A stretch of DNA of 64,000 nucleotides from Ceratothoa steindachneri (lineage: Eukaryota > Arthropoda > Malacostraca > Isopoda > Cymothoidae). The DNA lies in the NCBI GenBank assembly GCA_963969495.1, contig OZ018321.1, positions 132,340,293 through 132,404,292 of the forward strand, given 5' to 3'. Positions 48,392-58,200 of this stretch are shown in pieces (the stretch's first letter is position 1; every line of letters begins with the position of its first letter). The notes under the pieces are model-generated. The model was not told the origin of the DNA. It worked only from the letters and a program-made list of their open reading frames with translations, and made no database searches. The position numbers and the translations under genes were made by a program.

Positions 48392-48658
48392 CTGGTAAGA
48401 GAATTAGAAGCTGCGATTGTTTCTAACCGATACAATCTAATAATTAACCCCCAAAATAATGAATATTTTCCTAGCTTTGTTTTTGCTACCTGGAAAGGGT
48501 TATTAATGGTTATTATTTATATTTCTTCGGGGAATAGACTCTAATTATCAAAATTTACGTTGGTTTATTTGGGCTTCCTTGGACGTTGGCAAGTTTTAGG
48601 CTGTATGAGTTCGCTTACTCCAAAATTAAAACCCTTAAAGCTGACACCACTTTTATAT
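48392..48658 (-). promoter_or_regulatory. Element B leader with primer-binding-site-like sequence
   Basis: On the minus strand, ten bases after the LTR end (TCTACGACA) comes TGGTGTCAGC (48640-48649). Primer-binding sites of LTR elements begin with TGG, complementary to a tRNA CCA end, and TGGTGTCAG is a common form in gypsy elements. The tRNA is not identified. The rest of the leader is AT-rich and without a frame. Confidence 0.6.
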
Positions 48659-48766
48659 ATGTCGTAGAATTGCTCATAGTCTGGTCCAATAATTATTCTA
48701 GTCCTTGATCTGGACACACCGCTTTTGTTTAAGTCGGTGGTATTGACCCTATGACTCAATCCTACG

Positions 48767-48820
<54 letters not shown>

Positions 48821-48903
48821 TAGGCTTTAATTCCTACTGAACGTGCGAAAGCTGGTTAGAGGCGTGTTGTGCCGTAGCCAGGATTCTCACTATGAAAGGC
48901 CCA
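48659..48903 (-). repeat. 5' LTR remnant of gypsy element B
   Basis: It matches 42780-43150 apart from the length of the (TA)n run and scattered substitutions. The minus-strand end TCTACGACA is directly followed by the primer-binding-site-like TGGTGTCAGC, which fits the 3' end of a 5' LTR. The similarity stops abruptly at 48903, where element A LTR sequence begins. Confidence 0.7.
48771..48818. repeat. (TA)n microsatellite inside the element B 5' LTR remnant
   Basis: About 48 bp of TA at the position that carries about 171 bp in the 3' LTR. Confidence 0.95.
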
Positions 48904-49171
48904 CGTGGCCTCCAACGATGTATGTGGGAAACTTTCGGCTATCATTTTCCCGACTAAGGAGATTAGCGTTTCATCGGTGAAGTGAAAGTTTTAGCGTCCA
49001 ACTTACTTAACTACACCTGTAAGGCGCTGACGGATATTCAAATTCTTTCTTCTTTTATTTTTCTCTCGGGATCCAGAGCTTACTCCACGTAGATTTATAT
49101 TTAGGAGACATAGGGAAGGAAGGAATTCAAGAAACAAATAAAGTGGTATTCTTCTTGGCGTCCCTTTCCCT

Positions 49172-49175
<4 letters not shown>
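48904..49175 (-). repeat. 5' LTR fragment of gypsy element A
   Basis: Close match to 37205-37500 in the same direction. It includes GATGTATGTGGGAAACTTTC, GATCCAGAGCTTACTCCACG and GAAGGAAGGAATTCAAGAAA, and on the minus strand a TATATAAG motif at the upper edge and an AATAAA-type signal near 49062. The upper edge is replaced by (TA)n and the Penelope-like element. Confidence 0.8.

Positions 49176-49242
<67 letters not shown>
49172..49242. repeat. (TA)n microsatellite
   Basis: About 70 bp of TA between the element A LTR fragment and the Penelope-like element. Confidence 0.95.
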
Positions 49243-49245
<3 letters not shown>

Positions 49246-49412
49246 GGAATATGAAGACATATGCGATGGTTTTGAACATTTAATTTTCCAGACGTTTCGG
49301 TCATTGACGATGACCATCATCAGCGAATTCTAAATACCAAAAATTATTTTTAGAAGAATAACTAAACACAGAAATCAAATTAGTGAAAATCTATTAGAAA
49401 TTGATGTAATAT
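49241..49412 (-). repeat. Penelope terminal arm, left
   Basis: Reverse complement of 51452-51623, with one base difference. The difference is the base directly after the predicted ribozyme cleavage site (T on the minus strand here, C in the right arm). Confidence 0.95.
49287..49327 (-). ncRNA. Hammerhead ribozyme motif (left arm)
   Basis: On the minus strand: TTCG, core CTGATGA, one extra T, stem II GGTCAT with loop CGTCA and ATGACC, core GAAA, then C and GTC (expected cleavage after GTC), then TGGA pairing with TTCG through a G-U and a U-G wobble. Stem III is reduced to an ACGT stretch, as in small Penelope hammerheads thought to cleave as dimers. The extra T before stem II departs from the textbook core. 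It lies on the same strand as the RT, near the 3' end. Confidence 0.75.
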
Positions 49413-50074
49413 TTTAAAAAAATAAATAAATAAATAACTAAATTAAATAATAATCCCACGAGTTTTTTAAATGTGCATAATAAACATGACTTAAATGACT
49501 ATCGAAATACAAAAAATTATAAACTATAGCAATAAAGTCGAAAGACATGAAGAAATCGATTAATAAGACAGAAAAAAGATTAAATAATCCCATGAGCAAC
49601 AAATATGAATAGTAAACATGAATCAAGCGTAATACAAAAAAAAAAAAAAAAAAAAATCACTATAAAACACAGCAAGAGAATTATATGGGCAGGGCGAACA
49701 ATCGAAAATAAGTTAGATCAGGGGGAATGTAATCCAAGCGGATATTAATAAATGGAGGGAAGCAAGTAGTTCAATTAAGTTAAATTTCAAGTGATTGAAC
49801 ATCAAATAATATGACTAGACTAAGGCACGAAAGTTTAAATAGTAAATAATCAATAATGGAGGGTTCAAAAGGACGACTAAAACAATAAATTAAGGAAAAG
49901 TCAATAATAAACCAGATTGTTAGATATTAATGGGACAAACTAAAATAGAAATAAAAATTTCTCTGCACGAGTACTGACCTTATAACGGTTAAGCTGGGAG
50001 TAACAACTGATAGTATGGACAAAATTAGGCAAAAAGAAAACTATTAAGGGGGATGTGGTTGGTTGTACATTTGT

Positions 50075-51454
50075 CTATATAGTGAATAATTTAAGGGATG
50101 ATGAATAATCATTGAGTTCCGGGTTAATTTGTTTGATGTAAAGAGATTCAAGAATTTTTAAACTTAGAGAAGAGGAGGCAGAAGAGAGTATACTAAAGGA
50201 ATCAGGGTCAAGCGGGTGGTTAAGTTTCAGAGAATGTTCTCGAATAGAGGAGTGTTCGGGTTTGGAGATGGGAATGTTGGTTCTGTATGATACTCCGATA
50301 TGCTTAGCGATCCTACATCTTAATTGTAGACTTGTTTGGCCTACATAGCGACTTTGGCAGGTCGCACAAGTGAATTGATAAATGATGGAGGAACGCAGGC
50401 ATAATGGGAGTGATTCTTTGTGCCGAAGGAAAGTATAGACAGCAAGAGGATTAGAATTAATTAGGAGAAACTTGCATTGGGGAAAGTATTTATTAAGAGT
50501 AGAGAGTAAAGCTTTGTTGAATTTTGTGTCAAGTGGAAGATAAGGCAGTTTTAAGAATAGTTTTTGTTTGGGGACAGTTATTAGAGGGGTTTTGCGAGAG
50601 AACATTTTAAATAAGAAATTGGAAGTAAGTTTGTCAAAAAGATGGTCTGGGAAAAAATTAAAATGAAAAAAGCTCCTAAGATATTCAATTTCAGAATGAA
50701 AGTGAAACCAATTTGAGCTGATTTTGTAAGCTCTGTGTATACTGTTTATGACGGCAGAATGTTTGAACTTAGTAGGAGTACAACTAAAGAAGTGGGTGCC
50801 AAGTTTGGTGGTAGTGGGTTTCCTGTAAACTGATGTGTTAAATTTAGAACTAACTTTTGAAACAGTGACATCCAGAAAAGAGATTTTATTGTTTAATTCT
50901 GTCTCCATGGAAAATTTAATATTAGGGTGTTGTTGATTTAAATAATTTAAAAATAATGGGGCATAGTCTTTGTGTTTAAAAATAAGGAAGCAGTCATCGA
51001 TAAATCTTTTAAACACTAACGGTTTATATTCAACCGGACAGTCCCTTAACCAGTTTTTTTCGTGGTAGGATAAAAAAGCATTAGCGAAGCTGGGACCCAA
51101 TGGAGAGCCCATGGCCATTCCATCGTGTTGAATGTACAAAGTCTCATTAAAAAAGAACACTGTATTTTCTACGGACAATTTTAATAAGGTAGAAAAAAGA
51201 GACTTGGTTAGACCTAAAATGCTATCATTTGATTGAAAAAGGGTATCGGTTATGATTTTGCAAGTTTCCATGACAGGTACATTAGTAAATAGAGACTTTA
51301 CATCGATTGAAGTCATAAACGAGTGGTTCAAATCTAATTGAGAAATGTAGCTGACAAATTCAAATGAATCTTTCAAAGTGAATTCGTTGCGAGTGAGAGG
51401 TTCAATTATGGGGACTAGAAACTTGGCTAAGTTAAAGCTAGGGGTGTTAAGATA
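50075..51454 (-). CDS. Penelope-like reverse transcriptase with GIY-YIG endonuclease (5'-truncated)
   Basis: The longest intact protein frame in the window. The frame is open from 51454 (no ATG there, the first codons reading YLNTPSFNLAKFLVPIIEP) to the stop at 50075. RT landmarks are SIDVKSLFTNVPV, the HDGMAMGSPLGPSFANAFLS block and the catalytic box KRFIDDCFLIF with both Asp present. The thumb and linker follow (KISFLDVTVSK, YRKPTTTKLGTHF). The C-terminus is a GIY-YIG nuclease variant: IIYQFTCATCQSRYVGQTSL, RCRIAKH, then a later Glu in ILESLYIKQINPELND. In this family the nuclease nicks the target and RT copies the RNA. The N-terminal part of RT is missing, so this copy cannot be autonomous as it stands. 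No stops interrupt the remainder. Confidence 0.95.
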   Translation of the reverse strand, partial: YLNTPSFNLAKFLVPIIEPLTRNEFTLKDSFEFVSYISQLDLNHSFMTSIDVKSLFTNVPVMETCKIITDTLFQSNDSILGLTKSLFSTLLKLSVENTVFFFNETLYIQHDGMAMGSPLGPSFANAFLSYHEKNWLRDCPVEYKPLVFKRFIDDCFLIFKHKDYAPLFLNYLNQQHPNIKFSMETELNNKISFLDVTVSKVSSKFNTSVYRKPTTTKLGTHFFSCTPTKFKHSAVINSIHRAYKISSNWFHFHSEIEYLRSFFHFNFFPDHLFDKLTSNFLFKMFSRKTPLITVPKQKLFLKLPYLPLDTKFNKALLSTLNKYFPQCKFLLINSNPLAVYTFLRHKESLPLCLRSSIIYQFTCATCQSRYVGQTSLQLRCRIAKHIGVSYRTNIPISKPEHSSIREHSLKLNHPLDPDSFSILSSASSSLSLKILESLYIKQINPELNDYSSSLKLFTI

Positions 51455-51623
51455 TTACATCAATTTCTAATAGATTTTCACTAATTTGATTTCTGTGTTT
51501 AGTTATTCTTCTAAAAATAATTTTTGGTATTTAGAATTCGCTGATGATGGTCATCGTCAATGACCGAAACGTCCGGAAAATTAAATGTTCAAAACCATCG
51601 CATATGTCTTCATATTCCTACTA
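51452..51623 (+). repeat. Penelope terminal arm, right (inverted)
   Basis: Inverted copy of 49241-49412, with one base difference. It abuts the truncated 5' end of the RT frame. Confidence 0.95.
51537..51577 (+). ncRNA. Hammerhead ribozyme motif (right arm)
   Basis: TTCG (51537-51540), CTGATGA (51541-51547), one extra T, stem II GGTCAT/ATGACC around CGTCA (51549-51565), GAAA (51566-51569), C and GTC (51571-51573), then CGGA (51574-51577), which pairs with TTCG through one wobble. Cleavage would be expected after 51573. The orientation is opposite to that of the RT. Confidence 0.8.
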
Positions 51624-51654
51624 CGAATAAGGTTCCCAAGGAACGACTCCATCA

Positions 51655-51658
<4 letters not shown>

Positions 51659-51712
<54 letters not shown>
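51659..51712. repeat. (TA)n microsatellite
   Basis: About 54 bp of TA forming the left flank of the inverted SINE pair. Confidence 0.95.
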
Positions 51713-51715
<3 letters not shown>

Positions 51716-52045
51716 CCAACACACCGCAAGAAACAGAAAAGGAAATAATTTTCTTCGAAAATAGTTATTTCCTACTTCGAAAAATCCGAGCTAGGGTGGG
51801 ATTCGAACCGTACACACTTAGGCAGCGAGCAACCGCTTTGATCTCAACTAAACTGTCCTAAAGACCACTAAGCTACGCGGAAGACAAGAATCTTCCGAAT
51901 AGACAAGCTTTTTAAGGGACGCTTTGCTGCCTCAGTGTGCACGGTTCGAATCCCACCCAGCTCGGAATTTTCCGAAGTATGAAATAACTATTTTCGAAGA
52001 AAAATTATTCCTTTTTCTCTTTCTTGCGGTGTGATGGATTTTTTC
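51713..52045. mobile_element. Head-to-head pair of tRNA-derived SINE bodies
   Basis: The left body reads on the minus strand: TAGCTTAGTGG (51865-51875, an exact RNA polymerase III A-box match), a 55-nt gap, GGTTCGAATCC (51799-51809, a B-box match), GCTCGG, then a tail with CGAAGAAAATTATTTCC and TTGCGGTGTGTTGGAT. The right body on the plus strand repeats GCTGCCT, GGTTCGAATCC (51943-51953), GCTCGG and the same tail ending TTGCGGTGTGATGGAT. Its A box is missing. The outer about 130 bp of the two bodies pair as an inverted repeat. This is not a tRNA gene: no cloverleaf is evident and the box spacing is long. Confidence 0.75.
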
Positions 52046-52073
52046 ATCATTCTTTTGCGCTCATGAGAGATAC

Positions 52074-52200
<127 letters not shown>

Positions 52201-53239
52201 GCGTGTGTGAGTGATTTAATGTTTTTGAAGTGCTCATTGAAATGTAATTGCCTCTTTCTGGTTTAAAACCTCGATTAGTTTTCATTTCAGAACTAGTAAT
52301 TTTGTTGCGAGATGTTAATCGTTTCAAAGAACTTTTGCAATTTAAGCCAATCCGCTGCTGCGTTATAGCACTTTAAAAGGAGTTATTACATCTGTCCCCG
52401 GCACGTAAATTAATTATGAAAGCAGTTTAAATTTCAGACAAGAAACCCATTTGCACTCGAAAACTTAATATCGGATTATTATTTCAAATATAATTTGGGG
52501 TCCAATATCGAGAGAGAAACGTTAGTTAATCCGAGTTTCATAATCCATGCATTCTGGCTGTCTTCTTTCTCCTTGTTTGAGGAAATATTTATCTTTTTTT
52601 AGATCAGAAAACCTTAGATCACTATGTTCAGGCTTGTTATCCTCGAAAATTCTTTACCTTTTGAGACATTATCCAAAATGAACATTTCTTTCTCTCAGAA
52701 AATGTATCTTCAGTGGTTAGGAGTATTTTCTATGCGACTCTTCCTGTGATTCTTTCATGATAGTCCTTTTCGGTATTTCTTCTTTCTTTCATGCAGCTTA
52801 TTGCTTTACTGGTTTTATCTCCCTTTTTTTGAAGTTTATATATGAATCATTTGTTCCCATTAATTGCCGTCGTTAGGTATATTAAAATATTTCAAGTGAA
52901 CGCTGAATAAAAAAATCATCGTTTTGGCCTTTGCCGAAAATTAAAGGGAAGTAGATAAAAGCATTATCGTAAACTTGTTATTGACATAATAATATAAATA
53001 TAGTAATGAAATAAAGAGAAAAAATAGCCATATGTTATAAATGATGCAAACAATAAAATAGAATTAAAGAAATACAAATTTTCTAAAAAACCTAACAACA
53101 GCAACATATACCAGGTAAGCAGATAAAACTCTGTGATGAAAATAATAGAAATAAAAAAACTGATATAGGAAGCTCAGTAGCGTTTCGAGAGTTTTTTTAT
53201 TAATAATGAGAGCATTTATTCTTCAAATCACTGTACCCA
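52201..53239. other. Interval without a supported gene
   Basis: AT-rich text with no recognisable frame, repeat or element end. Confidence 0.45.
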
Positions 53240-53660
53240 GGAGGGTGCGAAATGAGAGGAGTGATGCTCGCCCAATCCTCGTTGATAACTAGCTTCAATT
53301 CTTCAATGAAGGCTGGTTGACGACGTTCTTAGAGCCTCTTTTACGTCTTGCCAATGGTTTTATAGCGGATTCATATCCAGAGACTGAGGTGGTCAGTTCA
53401 TCACCATGATATTGATATCCCGGAACTACAGTATGGTGGACTCAGCCTTGTGACGTGGTGCATTTTCCAGCTGGAAAATTGCATTGCTGGAGAATCCTAG
53501 GGTTGAGGGCAACATCTAATCTCCCAGGACAGCTTGGTACTTTTATGAATTCATGATTCCCTTAAAATGAATAAGACAAACCAGTTCTGGATTTGACATG
53601 TAGCCCCATACTATTTCAAATCGGCTACTATGAATTAATGTTGGCACAACGCACTCTAGA
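53240..53660 (-). pseudogene. Tc1-like transposase fossil (C-terminal half)
   Basis: The minus strand reads VWGYMSNPELVCLIHFKG, NAIFQLENAPRHKAES, then VMN*PPQSLDMNPL*NHWQD and VKEALRTSSTSLH. This matches the catalytic half of Tc1 transposases (usual FQQDNAP ... WPAQSPDLNPIEN). The second catalytic Asp is Glu. Exactly 34 residues later the catalytic Glu codon has become TAA at 53360-53362, so the DD34E spacing is still readable. A Trp codon in the WPPQS block is TGA. The N-terminal half is replaced by the LTR that begins near 53665. It is dead and old. Confidence 0.8.
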
Positions 53661-53664
53661 TTTC

Positions 53665-54600
53665 ACTATTCTTCTCGCCTTCTGGCGATTCTAAGATTGC
53701 CAGAGGTCGAGAACACCTGATTTTGGAATGGTCGGACGACAAGACATCTCCCAACCTTGGATTGGTCAAGTTGCGGTAAGCACCTGCCCAAGTCAGTCGA
53801 TATCTCCCTTGCTAAAGGTTGATCAGTGAATTTGGCGGGACTGCCGTCTGTTTCCTGTGAACCCCGTAACTCGTCGTCGTACGTCGTCAAAGATCTCGTC
53901 AGCATATCTGCCTTCGTTAAGCTTTGACCAATGTTCAGAGGAAAGCTATAGAGCCCCCTTCTTTCCGGCGAGTTATGCGGCCCTATAATCTTTATCATCC
54001 CTTCAACATTTCCGTCTTTCGAGATTCAGATTTCCTGTCGATCAGCAGAATCGTCTCGAGTTGAGATTACGTTTATCTGGATCAGAGAAAATCTCATTTT
54101 TCATTACAAAGTAATCCAAACCCATTTTCGAGTCCTCCTAGTCAGGACTCCCCAAAGTATCTTCTTGAAGACTTACGCCGTCGTCTTCCAATCCCATCCA
54201 ATTCTCCGGCGCTCGAAGGTAAAGCGATCGTGTATGGTCATCCCCATATTACCTCGTTAATCTTGATTTAATTTATTTTAACTACCATAAGTAATTTATT
54301 CCCCTTGTTGTATATATATTAATTGCCCCTTTTTTTCCTATATAGTAAAATTATATTTTTTGGTATTGTCTTTATATATCATTTGAACTGCAACTTGGCA
54401 AGCCATTAATATAAACCAGGTCAACCGTAATTCGCACTCTTTATTAACCGCCAGACATAACTCGAGTGGCCTGTGGCCAGCTCTCTGCCCGTACTTGTGT
54501 AAGACTAAGCGCTGAGCTAGTCTAGACAGGTATACCTCGACAGTTATAGTTACGTGTTTTCCCCATTATCAGATCCTGTTCACTTAGATTATTTATTATA
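53665..54600 (+). mobile_element. LTR plus leader, family C copy 2
   Basis: GC-rich sequence collinear with 7740-6765 read on the minus strand. Shared blocks are GTTCAGAGGAAAGC near 53933, CAGAGAAAATCTCATT near 54082, TTCCCCTT/TTGTATATATA near 54298, TTTATATAT plus TTGAACTGCAACTTGG near 54373-54405, and CATACCTCG/TATACCTCG near 54530. The orientation is opposite to copy 1. No gag or pol of the family follows before AT-rich sequence resumes. Confidence 0.55.
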
Positions 54601-56482
54601 TCGATGAACACATATCATGTGCTATAGGAATGCGTTTTCACAGTTATATACCACATAGTGATACTGGAATTTCATACATTTCAATTCCATTCCCATTTTA
54701 GATATTTTATTGAAAGTTATAAGGAACATCTTAGTGTTATTTTACTTTCCAGATGTATTGGACACATGTAAGCAAACCCACACTAACGTATATATAGACA
54801 TAACCAAAAAATAAAAAAATTCTTAGTGTCCGAAAACTTGTAGCCGCGACCCTACATATGCATAACGACAATTTGGGTTAAATTGAAGCTGAGGATTATG
54901 TCTGTTTGCAAGCTCTGAAAAGGTTACACTGTGAAATTTAGCATACAAACTAAGCTCAATCTGGGAGAATTGTCATTGGGTACACTACGAATTGATATTG
55001 TCACTCAGTTATCCCAGAGGTTAGATTAAATTATCTAAAATCTGAGTTAATTAAACAAAGCGATATTCTTGGCAAAGAATTCCCACTCTGAGAGAGAAAT
55101 GAGCAGAGATTCTCACATTTGGAGTTATCCTTGGTGGGCACTATTCCAAGTATCAGTTACTGTCAGAGAATTATATAGTGGCAATTTGCTGTCCAAAATC
55201 TTTTCTTACTCCACACGGAGTTTGGAGAGTTGTTTTGAATTCCTTGCTACCCCTTACAATACTGCCAAATGACGGAATCTGGATTAGCTGTTTTATTAGC
55301 CACATTATTCCCCTAAACTAATTTAACCGTAGTTATTTCTTCTCAACATTATAATTCATTTTCTTCTGAAGTCATAAATCAAGGGTCAGTATAAAGATTT
55401 AAATCAGATATTGAAACCAGTTTTTCCGACTCTTTTCCACCAAAAAGGTTTGTATTTTGTCATTCTTTATTTTCATGACGATAATTTTAGCTGCCATTAA
55501 TAAAACTATTAAGCAAAAATTGGGTTCTTAACTGTCTCCTCAGAGTATAAGAAGATAAATAAGGATGATTCATAGCTAAAGCTAGACCGTCGCAAGGAAT
55601 AAGTTTTGGAGAGAGAAGGGGTAAAAAATATTATATACAAGACAATTGAAAGTTAAGCCTTGTTAAAGAATGAAGCTCTACTTGATAGATGAAGAATGAA
55701 TTGATTAGCAGAGAGAAAGTTTAAAAAACAACACTGAAAAAAGAAGAGGAATTATCAAAGATTAATACTATAAATAACTGCCATGCAGATCTCTTTTCCT
55801 AAAATTATCAGGCATGGCAGCATGATTTGATTTCAAAGGAATTAACCTCTTTTCGCTGCAGTTGTGAAGATAGTTTAAACAGAGGCCAAAGGAGTAAATT
55901 TAGAGAAAGATTTGCAATTTCCTACAGAAATCCTGCAGCATTCCTCTCCTTTCAAGACTTTCAAATAAAATTTCTAAAAGTCATAATAGTTATTAATAAT
56001 TTAGTAGAGTTTATGGAACCCTGTATCAGTGACACTCATTTAGCAAACCTTTAACATATATTTAGAACTAAAAAAAATCCGAATCGGGAAACCTTTTTTT
56101 TACATAAATCATTTCTATGTAGTATGCAAAAATAAAACCATGTACGATATTTTATGTATAAAATTCCTTGAAATCAAGGAAGAAACAAAAACTTCAGAGA
56201 AAACGTCAAAGAACAGATATATATATCCAAAAGCTCATGTAAAACGTGTCTCAGATTTAACTACATATTCCGATGAAATTGGACGATTTTTTTTAAATAC
56301 TTAATTTCATGTAAATTTATTATGATACATAAAATTAGCTGAGTCGCAACGTATAGGAATAACACCAATGTCCAATATAAGTAGTTTTGACTCTAGTCTC
56401 ATATAGGGTTACCTTATCCATCCGATGGAAAGTGAAAAGCAGAATAAAAGAGGTGGGAAAAATATCCTCTAAATATCTACAA
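54601..56482. other. Interval without a supported gene
   Basis: AT-rich. At 54822-54858 the text GTGTCCGAAAACTTGTAGCC resembles a Tc1-type inverted-repeat end also seen at 15653-15690. Frames at 55069-55272 and 55827-56054 are unrecognised. Confidence 0.4.
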
Positions 56483-56660
56483 TGAGAAAATATAACTATA
56501 AAACGGTAATCTAGAAACCAATTCTCTTTTTTTTTGTGAAAAATATACCGATAAAAGGGTAATCTGCAAAGTAATCTACATTCCTTTGTAGAAAATATAC
56601 TATTAAACGGTAATCGCTGAAATACCTCCTTAATTCTGTAGGAAATAAGCTAAGAAAAAA
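56483..56660. repeat. Short minisatellite, about 55-bp unit
   Basis: Three to four diverged units each begin GAAAATATA- or GAAAAATATA-, continue with a TA/AAACGGTAATC block (near 56497, 56550 and 56605) and end in a pyrimidine-rich part followed by TTTGTA or TTCTGTA. Confidence 0.6.
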
Positions 56661-57639
56661 TGGTCGGGGTTATCCTTTATTGAAAGACTTTAACGATTTA
56701 TTTTTTGGACATAAATGTAAATTCACTTAATAGAAAATTAAAGAAAAAAGTTATATAATGAGTTTGCAAACGTATATTTTATAATACTTCAGATCTTCTT
56801 AGGGAATTTCAAAAAGTCAAAAGTGTTTATTATTTGAACGAGATTTGGGATATATTTTGCCCTCCAATTACGTCTCTGACTTGTAACTTTTTTAAATTTG
56901 TGTTTATTACAGAATTTACTAAAAGCTTCTTTAAATCTGCTACCTCACAACTGTGAGTAAAGCTTTATAATATGGCACAAAGCTTTATCATGATCAATAT
57001 TATAAACGTGTTTTATCAGACTCCAGAGGAAGGAGACACAAAGAAGATTCGCACACACACGGTCAATCGATCGAGTTTGCCCTTGCTGTTTGGACTATTT
57101 AGCTAATTCCATCTTCATAACCTAGGAGTTTGTTTTTAGTGTCTTTTATGCATAAAAAGAGATTCCATTTTTCTAGGAGGCATCATTTTTTTTGCAATGT
57201 TTCTTGTAATTTTATATTTCAGGAAAGTCTTCCAAATGTGTCTGATGCAATTTCAGAGACAAAAAATTGCTAACACTGGAGAACACAATTTTCGTTGAGA
57301 TAGTTTTGACACTTGTTTTTGATTTTTGCCTAAATTTGTCCGCTGAATTGGAAAATTACCCTAGTGTTTCTATATCTCATCAACCTGCTGAGCTGCAATA
57401 TACCTTCGCTTTGTATTAAAAACAATAAAAATACCACAATAAATTTTTTTTAGAATTTTATAGAATGTTGTAACAATTTTATATACACGGAAAAATGATA
57501 AAACCTTGCTTGACTGTAATGAATGAATAAATTGTTTTTGTCCACACAAAGGATATTGTTACTCTAGGTAGGTAAGGCAAAGATTTATGGTTATATCTTT
57601 TCTTAGAGTTTCCAATTTTGAAACAATTTTTTTTATACT
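56661..57639. other. Interval without a supported gene
   Basis: AT-rich. No recognised frame, repeat or element end. Confidence 0.4.
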
Positions 57640-58200
57640 CCAATACTAGTCAGCCAACATATTTACATCCCATCCTCTCTGATATCTTTACTCCATGACA
57701 TTCAAATCTTGGTGGAATTCTTTACCTTGCTCATTGTTGACTTTAGCAAGGTTTACAGGAAAGTTAGTAAGATGGATCTGCGGAAAATGCAAGTTGATGC
57801 AAAATGTTGCAACCAAGCATTTTGTTGCTCTTTAATAGCTTCTTGACAATTTAGATGTAATTCTTTGCTCGGGTATTTCTAAGAAAGCTCTGGGCAAGGT
57901 TTTTGAATGATAACCAAACATTAATTTCGAGTTCTGGCATTGTCCCGATGAAATGTTCATTTTGATGAGATGCCAAATCTGTAGACCACTATGCACAACA
58001 GCCTTGATTTTTTCAATTTATAGGCCAGAAAATGCAAAAAGGGCTACATGAAACGTTTGTATTCATTTGGCAATCTTTTGATGTGCTGAGGTGTAGATAT
58101 AAATTTCTTTCTGTCAACAAGTGGAAGGTTGGAAAGACCAGATTTGAAGTTGAACAGTCACAAACTTAAAAAAAACTTACATAAGGTCTGCTAAGGTATT
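57640..58200 (-). pseudogene. Fossil of an unclassified, transposon-like protein
   Basis: In two frames the minus strand reads ELEINVWLSFKNLAQSFL, AKNYI*IVKKLLKSNKMLGC, then INLHFPQIHLTNFPVNLA, NEQGKEFHQDLNVME*RYQ and WDVNMLAD*YWSIKK. The pattern of an HF-x-H-x-FP block, then GE-FHQD, RYQ-x-W and MLADYCW, recalls a protein found in many copies in arthropod and cnidarian genomes, which I know only as an uncharacterised, repetitive, probably transposon-encoded family. I cannot name its reaction. At least three stops and one frameshift make this copy dead. The upstream part (58000-58200) is weaker. Confidence 0.5.

Larger units (their letters stand above)
49241..51623 (-). mobile_element. Penelope-like element with inverted terminal arms
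   Basis: A minus-strand RT plus GIY-YIG frame lies between two 172-bp arms, 49241-49412 and 51452-51623, in inverted orientation. By eye they differ at a single base. Each arm contains a hammerhead ribozyme motif. The 5' end of the coding region stops at the junction with the right arm (about 51454), so the element is 5'-truncated and joined to an inverted copy of its own terminal repeat, an arrangement known for Penelope-like elements. The interval 49413-50074 is the 3' untranslated part, with an A-run at about 49630-49655. Confidence 0.93.

Noticed and set aside
51799..51953. tRNA genes on either strand
   Set aside because: A and B boxes are present but the spacing is long, no cloverleaf can be drawn and the bodies continue into SINE-like tails.
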